Positions 7,550 to 15,790 of a stretch of 26,206 nt of DNA are shown piece after piece. The notes below the pieces were generated by a model. That model had not been told where the DNA came from. It saw nothing but the letters and a program-made list of their open reading frames with translations, and searched no databases. The position numbers were made by a program, and so were the translations under genes. This DNA comes from JAQGMO01 sp050954505 (GTDB taxonomy: Bacteria > Pseudomonadota > Gammaproteobacteria > Burkholderiales > Burkholderiaceae_D): positions 1 to 26,206 of the forward strand of contig JBPBPY010000519.1 in NCBI GenBank assembly GCA_050954505.1, written 5' to 3'. Position 1 is the first letter of the stretch; every line of letters begins with the position of its first letter.

Positions 7550-8533
7550 ATGACTTCAACACTGATCGGCGCACTCGATATCGGCGGCACCAAGATCGCC
7601 GCCATCGTCGCCAATGAACATGGCCCGCTGGTGCGGCTCAGCGCACCGACTGCCAAGACCGGCAGCGAACGGGCGCTGGCCGAGCAGGGCGTGGCGCTGC
7701 TGCAGCAAGCCTGCGACCAGGCCGGCGTGTCGCACGACAGCCTGCGCCAGGTCGGCGTGGCGTCGGCCGGGCCGTTTGTCGACCAGGGCGGTATGCTGGC
7801 CGTGTCCACCCCGAACATCTGCGGCGGCCTGTCGGCGCAGTCGGACCTGCCCAACGACTGGATTGCCATTCCGCTGGAAGCAGTCCTGCGCGAGCAGTAT
7901 GACAACGTGGTGATCAAGAACGATTGCGTCGGTGCCTTGATTGGCGAACGCACCTTTGGCGCGGCGCTCGATGTGCCCAACTGCGTGTATGTCACCTGGA
8001 GCACCGGCATCGGTTTTGGCCTGTGCGTGGATGGCAATATCCTCAACGGCAAGGCAGGCAATGCCGGACACGCCGGTCACCAGTTGATGGATGCAGCATC
8101 GAAGGCGCCTTGTGGCTGCGGCAATCTGGGCGACCTGGAAAGCCTGATCTCGGGCCGCAATCTGGGCACCCGGCTGGGGCAGTCGACCGCCGACGCATTT
8201 GGCGCGGCGCGCAAGGGCGAGCCGCAGGCCAAGGCGATTGCCACCGAAGCGGCGCAATGGTTCGGACGTGGTTTGTACAACGTTGCCGCCACGCTTGACA
8301 CCAGCCTGTTCGTCATTGGCGGCAGCGTCTGGGAACACCATGCCGATTGGCTTGCACCAATCGTGCTGCATGAAATCACCAGCCGGCTGCCACCGGTGAC
8401 CAGGGGCGTGCAGATCAGCGCGGCGGTGCTGGGCAAGTTCGTCACCGATATCGGCGCCCTGGCAATGGTCATGCCGCCGGAGTGGATCCCGCGCTGGCGC
8501 CAGGAACAACCCTGGCGTTTGCTGGCCGATTAG
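7550..8533 (+). CDS. ROK-family sugar kinase (probable glucokinase)
   Basis: 327 residues, starting 13 bp after the GH15 stop. The ATP-phosphate loop DIGGTK begins at residue 10. The catalytic region NDCVGALIGE supplies the Asp base, and STGIGFGLCVDG is the second phosphate loop. The ROK zinc region is GHAGH (173-177) and CGCGNLGDLES (from 188). The family pattern is CGCGxxGCxE, so the third cysteine is replaced by Asp195. The enzyme likely phosphorylates glucose freed by the GH15 hydrolase, returning glucose-6-phosphate to OtsA. The start at 7550 fits the family; the in-frame ATG at 7523 lies inside the GH15 gene. The stop codon overlaps the stop of the convergent dioxygenase gene. Confidence 0.87.
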   Translation: MTSTLIGALDIGGTKIAAIVANEHGPLVRLSAPTAKTGSERALAEQGVALLQQACDQAGVSHDSLRQVGVASAGPFVDQGGMLAVSTPNICGGLSAQSDLPNDWIAIPLEAVLREQYDNVVIKNDCVGALIGERTFGAALDVPNCVYVTWSTGIGFGLCVDGNILNGKAGNAGHAGHQLMDAASKAPCGCGNLGDLESLISGRNLGTRLGQSTADAFGAARKGEPQAKAIATEAAQWFGRGLYNVAATLDTSLFVIGGSVWEHHADWLAPIVLHEITSRLPPVTRGVQISAAVLGKFVTDIGALAMVMPPEWIPRWRQEQPWRLLAD

Positions 8534-9303
8534 GGCTGGGCGGGACCTGGCAGCAAGATGTCGCCCCCCGCCGCCGACTTCGACCCGGGCGTCGGCGGAT
8601 TGCTCTGGCCGTGATAGGCGAACACCACCGAGGCCTTGACCCGGGTACTGTTGTTGCGCCCGGCTGCATGGAACAGGCCGCTGTGGAACAGCACCACATC
8701 ACCCTGGTGCAGGGTCGGGGTTACCAACTGCTCGAACAGGCGCTGGTTTTCCGCCAGCTCCGGGCGCAGGAAATCGAGGTCATCCATGCGCTCGCGGGCA
8801 ATGTTCATTGTGTGCGAGCCAGGCAGGAATTTCAGGCCGCCATTGCCGGAGGTTTCATCGCCCAGGGCCAGCCACACCGACACCAGTTCATTGCGCGCAA
8901 ACGACCAGTAGCGGATGTCACGATGCCAGCCGGTCGCGGTGCCGAAATCGGGATGCTTGGTCATCACGCAGTTATGGTGTGACAGCGACAGGCAAACCGG
9001 TTCTTCAAAAATTTGTCCCAGCATGGTCACCAGTGCGGCATCCTCGGCCCAGTCATGGAAACACGGATCGCGCTCATAGGCCTGGCGCAAGCGCCGGGCA
9101 GTCAGGCCGCCGGCCGCATCGAGCGAGCTGGGCGCGCCTTCGTAACCAACCTGGGCTTCATATTCGAGTGGGGCGACTGCATGCAGCAAATGGTTTTGCG
9201 TGACCTCGAGCATGCGCTGGCAGGTAGCGGCATCGACCAGATTGCGCAACACCAGCACGCCGTCGCGCTGGAACAGTTGCAACTGCTGAAGTGAGAGTGA
9301 CAT
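8530..9303 (-). CDS. Phytanoyl-CoA dioxygenase (PhyH) family Fe(II)/2-oxoglutarate oxygenase
   Basis: 257 residues with an AGGA ribosome-binding site seven bases before the ATG. The family features are QRDGVLVLRNLVD at the N-terminus, the iron-binding HxD in WHRDIRYW (His127, Asp129), the distal iron His in LFHAAGRN (His212), and Arg221 in the position for the 2-oxoglutarate carboxylate. LKFLPGSH is the typical PhyH loop. Such enzymes hydroxylate fatty acyl, ectoine, opine or antibiotic substrates, and nothing here picks one. An ectoine-hydroxylase role has no support because there are no ect genes nearby. The gene is convergent with the trehalose operon, with stop codons overlapping by four bases. 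Confidence 0.88.
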   Translation of the reverse strand: MSLSLQQLQLFQRDGVLVLRNLVDAATCQRMLEVTQNHLLHAVAPLEYEAQVGYEGAPSSLDAAGGLTARRLRQAYERDPCFHDWAEDAALVTMLGQIFEEPVCLSLSHHNCVMTKHPDFGTATGWHRDIRYWSFARNELVSVWLALGDETSGNGGLKFLPGSHTMNIARERMDDLDFLRPELAENQRLFEQLVTPTLHQGDVVLFHSGLFHAAGRNNSTRVKASVVFAYHGQSNPPTPGSKSAAGGDILLPGPAQP

Positions 9304-9405
9304 GATTCCTGGAGTGAATGGGCGCGGGAGTGGTTCCGGCTCATCATTATGACATTCAATTCAACAGGAGATAGGCAAGCCCATTGTTTAGCTACAGGCG
9401 CTGGT

Positions 9406-9419
9406 CAGCGAATTCGCTG
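9406..9419. promoter_or_regulatory. 14-bp perfect palindrome between divergent genes
   Basis: CAGCGAATTCGCTG is a perfect palindrome lying about 100 bp upstream of the dioxygenase start and 137 bp upstream of the topoisomerase start. Its position fits an operator for either gene, but no cognate regulator is adjacent. Confidence 0.35.
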
Positions 9420-9555
9420 GTACTGAGGAGGCGGATTTTCCATACGTGACTGTATAAGCAATATTGATTAATCTTCCAACTGAAATCTCGATTCATGGAA
9501 CGGTTTCTTGGCAAGTGTCAATTCCCCGCGTTGCGGCTCTTCTACACTATCCTCC

Positions 9556-10674
9556 ATGTCCAAATCGTCCAATTCAACCGCTGCCATCGCCACCGTTCCC
9601 GCCACCCCGACGCCGAGTGCCGAAGAGGATGCGAAAGCCTCGGCGCGCCAGGTGGGTTTGCGTTACGTCCATGACGACAAGCCGGGCATCACGCGCAAGC
9701 CGGCAAAAAAAGGCTTTGATTATTTCGACAAGGATGGCAAGGCAGTGCGCGACGCCGAGGTGATCGAGCGCATCAACAAACTGGCCATTCCGCCGGCCTG
9801 GACCGAGGTCTGGATCTGTCCCTCTGCCAACGGCCACATCCAGGCCACCGGCCGCGATGTCAAGCAGCGCAAGCAATACCGCTATCACGCGCGCTGGCGC
9901 AGCGTGCGCGATGAACTCAAGTATGACCGCATGATCGGCTTCGGACGCGCACTGCCGGCACTGCGCAGGAAGGTCGATGCCGCCATGTCGCTGCCTGGCC
10001 TGCCGCGCGAAAAGGTGCTGGCGACGCTGGTCTACCTGCTGCAGGCCACCATGATGCGCATCGGGAATGAGGAATACGCGCGCACCAACAAATCGTTTGG
10101 CCTGACCACCCTGCGCAACAAGCATGTCGAGATCAGCGGTGCGAAGGTCGAGTTTGCCTTTCGCGGCAAAAGCGGCGTCAACCATGCCATCAAGCTCAGC
10201 GATGCGCGGCTGGCGCGCATCATCAAGCGCATGCGCGAGCTGCCCGGTCAGGAACTGTTCCAGTACATCGACGACGAGGGCGAGCGCCACACCATCGGTT
10301 CAGCCGACGTCAACGATTACCTGCACCAGGCCACTGGCGAAGAATATACCGCCAAGGATTTTCGCACCTGGTCGGGCACGGTGCTTGCGGCCCTGGCGCT
10401 GCAGGAATTCGAAGCCTTCGATTCCGAAGCCCAGGCCAAGAAGAACATCGTGCTGGCAATTGAATCGGTAGCGAAAAAACTCGGCAACACGCCCGCCATC
10501 TGCCGCAAATGTTATGTGCATCCCACCGTGCTCGACGCCTATCTCGACGGCACCACCCTCAATGCGATCAAGCAGCGTACCAGTGAAAAATTGCGCAAGG
10601 AACTCGATACCTTGACTGCGGAGGAAGGTGCGGTATTGGCATTTCTGCAGGAGCGGCTCGAGCGCAAGTCGTGA
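9556..10674 (+). CDS. DNA topoisomerase IB (poxvirus-like bacterial type)
   Basis: 372 residues. Residues 1-25 are a Ser/Thr/Pro-rich disordered lead, then the N-terminal domain starts at VGLRYVHDD. Catalytic residues can be assigned by motif: Arg168 in MRIGNEEYA, Lys205 in RGKSG, Arg270 in DFRTWSGT and the nucleophile Tyr320 in CRKCYVHP. Asn311, nine residues before the Tyr, sits where vaccinia has His and Deinococcus has Asn. The enzyme relaxes supercoils through a 3'-phosphotyrosyl intermediate. The ATG at 9556 has no Shine-Dalgarno, and an in-frame TTG at 9508 could extend it by 16 residues; conservation begins well after either. Many Burkholderiales carry this accessory topoisomerase besides TopA. 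Confidence 0.9.
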   Translation: MSKSSNSTAAIATVPATPTPSAEEDAKASARQVGLRYVHDDKPGITRKPAKKGFDYFDKDGKAVRDAEVIERINKLAIPPAWTEVWICPSANGHIQATGRDVKQRKQYRYHARWRSVRDELKYDRMIGFGRALPALRRKVDAAMSLPGLPREKVLATLVYLLQATMMRIGNEEYARTNKSFGLTTLRNKHVEISGAKVEFAFRGKSGVNHAIKLSDARLARIIKRMRELPGQELFQYIDDEGERHTIGSADVNDYLHQATGEEYTAKDFRTWSGTVLAALALQEFEAFDSEAQAKKNIVLAIESVAKKLGNTPAICRKCYVHPTVLDAYLDGTTLNAIKQRTSEKLRKELDTLTAEEGAVLAFLQERLERKS

Positions 10675-10776
10675 AATGATCAAAACAGTAATATGGTTCG
10701 ATTTTGTTGAGCCAGATTGAAAAAAACTCCGTGTTTTTAGGTGAAGACTGCGTCCGCTTGGTGTACGCTTTAGCGC

Positions 10777-11220
10777 ATGAACAATGAAAACACCATCCAG
10801 CTCAGCGGCCCGTTCCAGGTAGTCGATGCGTCAGGCCAGCCCTGCAACATAGAAAACATCCATATCTTCGATGAGGGATATGGAGTCATCGATGTGTACA
10901 TCGCGCTGGCGGCACGCTCACGCAATAATGAAATTCACGAAGACCCGGCTGTGCAGAGGCAGATCCTCGCGCGCCTGCGCCAGCTTGGCTATGTCGGCCC
11001 GGACTTCGGCCTTGGCGATCCAGCCCTGCAGGAAGACAAGCTCATGGTGCTGGAAGCCGGCGAGGAATTCGCCACCTTCGCCAGCAGCAAAGGCTGGAAA
11101 GACCTGGCGGCGGAATATGCCGATGAAGATGAACAGCTCGACGGCGCCGCCACCGAAAACGGCACGCCTGCGTCGAGCGCCATGCTCGCTGCCTTGATGG
11201 ACAAGCTCAAGACCCGCTGA
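10777..11220 (+). CDS. Hypothetical protein, 147 aa
   Basis: A complete, acidic, soluble protein without signal peptide or membrane segment. The N-terminal 45 residues (around GPFQVVDASG, IHIFDEGYGVIDVYIALA) look like beta strands. The middle is helical with RLRQLGYVGPDFGLGDPALQ. The C-terminal part contains EFATFASSKGWKDLAAEYADEDE and ends in a predicted helix MLAALMDKLKTR. I do not recognise a family. The gene stands alone: about 100 bp separate it from topoisomerase IB, and a perfect 11-bp hairpin lies 18 bp after the stop. No good Shine-Dalgarno is seen ahead of the ATG. Confidence 0.75.
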   Translation: MNNENTIQLSGPFQVVDASGQPCNIENIHIFDEGYGVIDVYIALAARSRNNEIHEDPAVQRQILARLRQLGYVGPDFGLGDPALQEDKLMVLEAGEEFATFASSKGWKDLAAEYADEDEQLDGAATENGTPASSAMLAALMDKLKTR

Positions 11221-11237
11221 CCAGAAAACTGCCCGTC

Positions 11238-11268
11238 AATGCAGCAGGGAAGGGAACCTGCTGCATTT
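11238..11268 (+). terminator. 11-bp hairpin after the 147-aa gene
   Basis: AATGCAGCAGG (11238-11248) pairs perfectly with CCTGCTGCATT (11257-11267) around the 8-nt loop GAAGGGAA. Only three T residues follow, so it is a weak intrinsic terminator or a 3'-end-stabilising structure. Confidence 0.6.
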
Positions 11269-11395
11269 ACTCCCGCTTTCCTACAAACAGTCGAATCATC
11301 GTCTGGTAGAACCAGACATTCATTGCCGTTATCGTGAAGCGATCCAGCCACGCCCGGGCTCTTCGCTCAGCCAATTACCTAACGGATCATCCACA

Positions 11396-12703
11396 ATGAA
11401 AAAATCCCTTCTTCCAGGACAGGACCTGACACCTTCATCAGATCAAGCCAATGCCTCGACAGCCACCAATCCGCGCAGGCATTTTCTGCGGCGTGCCGGA
11501 CAGCTTGCCGCCGGGGTCGGCGGCGCTGGCCTGGCTTCCCTGGCGGCTGCGCAGGCATCGCCACCTGTAGTGACCTTCCCGCCGATTTTTGCCTCGACCG
11601 AAAAGCCCGAAGAGTCGCCCAAACCCGACGCCTGGTCCGAGCGCGTGGGTTTTGCCATAGTCGGCCTTGGCCGTCTGGCGTTGAACGAGATCCTGCCCGC
11701 CATGGCCAAGTCGCGCCATTGCAAACCGGTGGCGCTGGTCAGTGGCGACCGTGACAAGGCAATGAAAGTGGCGCGCCAGTACAACATCCGCGAGGAAGCC
11801 ATCCATGATTATCAAAGCTTCGACAAGCTGGCCGACAATCCTGAAGTCCAGGTGATCTACATCGTGCTGCCCAACAGCATGCATATGGAGTTCACCCTGC
11901 GCGGCGCACGCGCCGGCAAACACATTTTGTGTGAAAAGCCGATGGCCACCAGCGCTGCCGACTGCGAAAAGATGATTGCCGCCTGCAAGGCTGCCGGACG
12001 CCAGTTGATGATCGCCTACCGCAGCCAGTATGAGGGCAACGACCGCGCCATCGTCAAGATGGTCAAGGAAAACCGTTTTGGTCCATTGCGTGAAATCATT
12101 GCCGTCAATAGCCAGAACCAGGGTGACCCTAACCAGTGGCGTCAGAAGAAAGCGCTGGCGGGCGGCGGCCCATTGCCCGATGTGGGAATCTACTGCATCA
12201 ACGCGGCGCGGTTCATCTCGGGTGAAGAACCAAGCGAAGTGATGGGCACGGTCGTCAACAATCCGAATGACCCGCGTTTCCGTGAAGTCGAGGAATCGGT
12301 GCAGTTCATTCTGAAATTCCCCAGTGGCCTTGTGGCCACTGCAACGTCTTCCTACAATGTCCATACCTCGAAATTCCTGCGCGTGCAGGGGCCCACAGGC
12401 TGGGCGGAACTCAGTCCTGCTTTCAGCTACAGCGGCATCAAGCTTGCGGTGTCGCGCGTGGTCGACAAGCACGAGGTCAAGGAAAACATCGACATCGACA
12501 GCAGCGACCAGTTCGCCAGGATGATGGACCACATGGCCGATTGCGTGCGCAACAACCGCAAGCCACACACGCCGGGTGAAGAGGGATTGCAGGATCAGCG
12601 CATCGTCGAAGCAATCTACCGCTCGGCTCGTGAAGGGCGTACTGTCAAGCTGAGCCAGCCATCGGCGCCGACACGTGGGCCGGAGCCGCAAGAACAGGCT
12701 TGA
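11396..12703 (+). CDS. Tat-exported Gfo/Idh/MocA oxidoreductase (glucose-fructose oxidoreductase-like)
   Basis: 435 residues. The N-terminus carries a twin-arginine signal: RRHFL at 27-31, then a weakly hydrophobic Ala/Gly stretch ending near AAAQA (about residue 54), so the enzyme should be exported folded with its cofactor. The Rossmann fold starts at VGFAIVGLGRLALNEILPA. CEKPMA is the family's catalytic-lysine motif, and GGGPLPDVGIYCINAARF matches the substrate-side motif of periplasmic glucose-fructose oxidoreductases. Such proteins hold NADP tightly and interconvert sugars and sugar lactones or alditols. The C-terminal 15 residues are a Pro-rich tail. The substrate is unknown, and the gene has no evident operon partner. 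Confidence 0.86.
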   Translation: MKKSLLPGQDLTPSSDQANASTATNPRRHFLRRAGQLAAGVGGAGLASLAAAQASPPVVTFPPIFASTEKPEESPKPDAWSERVGFAIVGLGRLALNEILPAMAKSRHCKPVALVSGDRDKAMKVARQYNIREEAIHDYQSFDKLADNPEVQVIYIVLPNSMHMEFTLRGARAGKHILCEKPMATSAADCEKMIAACKAAGRQLMIAYRSQYEGNDRAIVKMVKENRFGPLREIIAVNSQNQGDPNQWRQKKALAGGGPLPDVGIYCINAARFISGEEPSEVMGTVVNNPNDPRFREVEESVQFILKFPSGLVATATSSYNVHTSKFLRVQGPTGWAELSPAFSYSGIKLAVSRVVDKHEVKENIDIDSSDQFARMMDHMADCVRNNRKPHTPGEEGLQDQRIVEAIYRSAREGRTVKLSQPSAPTRGPEPQEQA

Positions 12704-12891
12704 TGAAACAGCGCGGCTTGGCGCGATGATGCCGGGCCGGGCCGGGCGGCGCTGCATCGAGGTGCGGTGAGGTAGAATTCATCCGTGCCGTGCCGCAGGC
12801 ATATTCCTCTGTGTGCCGAAATCATTGGAAACGTCTGCCAGCAGCGTTTCAGCAAGGCTTGCAAATAGTCGGCGGCGTCTTCCCAACAAGC

Positions 12892-12930
12892 GCCTGCCGA
12901 TGCAGGCACGCTGCGCAGCGCCGTTATAAT
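12892..12930 (+). promoter_or_regulatory. Dyads and TATAAT box of the exporter gene
   Basis: GCCTGC (12892-12897) and GCAGGC (12902-12907) form an inverted repeat around CGAT. CGCTGCGCAGCG (12909-12920) is a perfect 12-bp palindrome. An exact TATAAT follows at 12925-12930, only seven bases before the ATG at 12938, so a transcript would begin at or near the start codon (leaderless). No clear -35 is seen. Confidence 0.4.
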
Positions 12931-12937
12931 CGCCGGC

Positions 12938-13800
12938 ATGACTTCTGCAACGCGCCCGAACAAACAGACCTGGATAGGCATCGTCGCTGTCCTTGCTTCC
13001 CTGATGAGCCAGAACATCGGCGCGGCATTTGCCAAACATCTGTTCCCCTTGGTCGGTGCGGCAGGCATGACCACGCTGCGCATCGGCATGGCAGCATGCC
13101 TGCTGGTGCTGATCCGGCGTGCCTGGCGCCGGCCACCGGTCAGCGGCCATTTCTTCAACGTCCTCTGTTACGGCGCTGTGCTGGGCTTGATGAATCTGCT
13201 GATTTACCAGGCCTTTGCGCGTATTCCAATCGGGATTGCAGTGGCCATCGAAGTGCTTGGCCCGCTTGCGGTGGTGCTGTTCAGTGCGCGCCGTCCGGCC
13301 GACTTTGCCAGTTTTCTCGTTGCACTGTTAGGCCTCTGGCTGCTGTTGCCGCTGCATGCCGTCAGCGCCCCTCTCGACCCGGTCGGCATTGCCTGTGCGG
13401 TGGCGCCGCAGCCTCATGGGCGGCCTACATCGTCTTTGGCAAACGACTTTCCAGCGCCGCCAGCATGGATGCAGTGGCATGGGGCATGGTGGTGGCGGCA
13501 GTGCTGATCATGCCGCTTGGTCTGTGGCAGGCCGGGACCTTGCTGCTTGGTCCATCGGTGCTGGCAACGGGTCTTGCCATCGCGGCACTGTCGAGCGCGC
13601 TGCCGTATGCGCTGGAAATGCGGGCGCTGCGTGTCCTGCCCGCGCGCCTGTTCGGCATGTTCCTCAGTGCCGCGCCAGCCCTGGCGGCACTGGCCGGTTA
13701 CTTCATCCTTGGCGAGAAGCTGCTGGCCGTGCAGTGGCTGGCGATTGCGATGATCATGCTCGCTGTTGCAGCAGGTACGTTGAGCGCCAGCCGCAGTTAA
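12938..13800 (+). pseudogene. EamA/RhtA-type metabolite exporter, broken by a frameshift
   Basis: The first part (12938 to about 13405) encodes a normal N-terminal half of a ten-helix EamA transporter: TWIGIVAVLASLMSQNIGAAFAKHLFP, YQAFARIPIGIAVAIEVLGPLAVVLF. The second half (AAASWAAYIVFGKRL through LAVAAGTLSASRS) continues in another frame to the TAA at 13798. The switch falls at about 13401-13408. Adding one base there would restore ACAVAAAASWAAYIVFG, the typical start of the second EamA repeat, so one base appears to be missing. Without it the first frame runs on to 13507 with an unrelated tail. Family members such as RhtA export threonine/homoserine. Either the gene is dead or the base is an assembly error; both halves look otherwise intact, so decay would be recent. 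Confidence 0.85.
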
Positions 13801-14321
13801 AGTGCGCGCATCTGGAGTGTGCCCTGGAGTTCGATATCGTCCAGGAAGCGGTGCATGACGTAAGCGTCTACGAGACCCAGCGATGCATGGTCGAAGACCC
13901 TGGGCAGGGTGCCGACGATATGGAAGCCAAGCTTTTTCCACAATGCGACGGCGGCCGTGTTGCTGCTGACCACAAAATTGAACTGCATGGCCAAAAAACC
14001 GGCGCGCCGGGCTTCGAGCAGGCAATGACGTCCCAGCATCTGGCCAAGACCTTTGCCGCTGCAGCGCGGGCTGACCATGAACGAGGCATTGGCGACATGG
14101 GCGTCCAGGTCGCGCTGGTTTTGCACCAGCTTGTACATGCCCACGACCAGCCCTTCGTCTTCGGCTACCCAGGACGTCACGCCAGGCGCAAACCAGTAAT
14201 CGTGGGCGTCGGCCGCGCTGGTCGAGGCGGCAAAGACATAGGTTGATTCGTCTTCAATGACTTGCTGGAAAATCGGCCACATGGCCGGGAAATCGGTTTC
14301 AAGCGCGCGGCGGATAAGCAT
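13797..14321 (-). CDS. GNAT-family N-acetyltransferase
   Basis: 174 residues with the GNAT layout: LIRRALETDFPAMWPIFQQV forms strand 1 and helix 1. VVGMYKLVQN is the central beta hairpin. FMVSPRCSGKGLGQMLGRHCLLEARRAGF contains the acetyl-CoA pyrophosphate loop (the Q/RxxGxG/A pattern, here CSGKGLG). FNFVVSSNTAAVALWKKLGFHIVGTLP is motif B with the usual Asn and LGF. The acceptor is unknown; this L-amino-acid-acetyltransferase-like subclass includes phosphinothricin/methionine-sulfone acetylators. It starts 18 bp after the acyltransferase stop on the same strand, probably in one transcript. Its stop overlaps the exporter stop by four bases. Confidence 0.88.
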   Translation of the reverse strand: MLIRRALETDFPAMWPIFQQVIEDESTYVFAASTSAADAHDYWFAPGVTSWVAEDEGLVVGMYKLVQNQRDLDAHVANASFMVSPRCSGKGLGQMLGRHCLLEARRAGFLAMQFNFVVSSNTAAVALWKKLGFHIVGTLPRVFDHASLGLVDAYVMHRFLDDIELQGTLQMRAL

Positions 14322-14339
14322 GGTCGGTGGTGGAAAAGG

Positions 14340-15560
14340 TCAAGCAGCGATCTTACCCGAAGCATTATGCGGCAATCGGGCGCGGCGCAGAAAACGCCGC
14401 GCCGGTTGTTCGACCAGATGAAACAGGGCGGTTGCGCTCAGCAGGCACAGCAGCAGGTAAAGACTGAAATTCAACGCCCCGGCGCTGGCGCCATGCTGCT
14501 GAAAGAGACGCAGCACGATCTGGTGAACCAGATACAGGGCAAAGCTGATTTCGCCCAGCCGCCGCAGCAGCGTCAGGCTCAACAGCCGGGAGAGAACGCC
14601 GCGCTGCCGGGCAAATACATAAATCAGCAGCACGGCAAACGGCGTCATGCCGACATGGTTGGCCCATTCATCTACCACCATTGCGGCGGCGGGACTCAGC
14701 GCTGACAGCCTGGCCATTTCTTCGGCAGCACCGGCCAGCCCAATTGTGGTGGCGCCGGCACTGAGCATGGCTTGATGGATGACTGGCGCAAAACTCGACA
14801 GCAGATAAGCATAGGCCAGGCCAAACATCAGCACGGCAGCCAATTCGGCCAAGGTCCAGCGCAGCGACCATGGCGCGCTGCCAGCAATGACGGGGGCCGC
14901 CTGACAGCGGCGCAGATAGACGCGCGCCGCCAGCATGCCCAGCACGAATTCAGCCAGCCGCGCCAGCGGATTGGTGTACAAAAGCCCTGTGGCCGACAAA
15001 TGGTCGTGCGTGGTTTGCCACGACGGCAGGTGGCCAAGATAACTGGCCACCGCCAGCGCCGCGACCAGCAGCAGCGTGCCGAAAAAACAGGCACGCAAAC
15101 GTGCTCTGCCGGTGTGCAAGAGAAAAGGGAACAGCAGATAAAAAAACAGTTCGGTGGAAATGCTCCACGAGACATAGTTGTACGAAAAAAAATAACGGTC
15201 CAGCGGTATCCAGGCATGCAGCAGCAAGGCATTCGCTGCCAGCACCCGCGCATCGAACGGTTCCGGCACATCGACCAGAACCATGGTCAGCGCCAGCGTC
15301 AGCAGGTGCAGCGGGAAGATGCGTACCAGGCGCGCACGATAAAAAGCCCAGCGGCTTGCCGCCCCGGCCGGCATGCCGCTGTGCGCGTAAGTCAGGATGA
15401 ATCCGGAGAGGACAAAAAAGAACGACACGCCGGCATCGAGCGGACCGAGATTTTTCGCTGGCCAGAATACGCCATTGCAATGATGGACCACGATCGCCAG
15501 GGCCGCAAAAAAGCGCAGGGAGGTCAGGCTGCCTAGTTCGGTGCGCATCATGGATGGCAT
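14340..15560 (-). CDS. Acyltransferase family 3 (OafA-like) membrane protein
   Basis: About 406 residues from the chosen ATG, with roughly ten hydrophobic segments. The opening LTSLRFFAALAIVVHHCNGVFW holds the conserved His-His of acyltransferase family 3. GVSFFFVLSGFILTYAH and the following RARLVRIFPLHLLTL carry the family's second conserved block with its Arg. SWSISTELFFYLLFPF is the third. Members transfer acetyl or succinyl groups to exported polysaccharides, lipids or antibiotics at the inner membrane. The frame stays open to 15632, but the ATG at 15560 (or the double ATG just after it) matches the usual distance to the first helix; no clear Shine-Dalgarno helps. Probably cotranscribed with the GNAT gene. 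Confidence 0.87.
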   Translation of the reverse strand: MPSMMRTELGSLTSLRFFAALAIVVHHCNGVFWPAKNLGPLDAGVSFFFVLSGFILTYAHSGMPAGAASRWAFYRARLVRIFPLHLLTLALTMVLVDVPEPFDARVLAANALLLHAWIPLDRYFFSYNYVSWSISTELFFYLLFPFLLHTGRARLRACFFGTLLLVAALAVASYLGHLPSWQTTHDHLSATGLLYTNPLARLAEFVLGMLAARVYLRRCQAAPVIAGSAPWSLRWTLAELAAVLMFGLAYAYLLSSFAPVIHQAMLSAGATTIGLAGAAEEMARLSALSPAAAMVVDEWANHVGMTPFAVLLIYVFARQRGVLSRLLSLTLLRRLGEISFALYLVHQIVLRLFQQHGASAGALNFSLYLLLCLLSATALFHLVEQPARRFLRRARLPHNASGKIAA

Positions 15561-15790
15561 GAATGAGGAAAAGGGAAAACTGGAATAACACGCAAAGGGG
15601 TACCTCTGTGACATCGAACGCAAGAAAAACAATGAGCTTCAGATGATCCAGACTTCATTCATGGCACCTTGATCATGTCTGCTGATTGATACCGCCGTAT
15701 GGTATCGCAGAGTATGGACCGTATAACCAGCGACGTCTAACGAGCTGCAAATCAAACAGTAAAACGTCCTGACGCCAAATAAAAATTTTC

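Noticed and set aside
6058..8061. 667-codon open frame on the minus strand across GH15/ROK
   Set aside because: Same type of antisense shadow; the plus strand carries GH15 and ROK signatures.
11253..11258. GGAACC after the 147-aa gene as a second hrp box
   Set aside because: No CCACNNA follows at the right spacing, and the bases belong to a hairpin.
12728..12747. Short CCGGG tandem run after the GFOR-like gene
   Set aside because: Simple GC-rich repetition without symmetry or gene context worth reporting.
15688..15706. GATACC/GGTATC inverted repeat upstream of the hrp box
   Set aside because: Only six base pairs with no T-run and no link to a gene start; could be chance.
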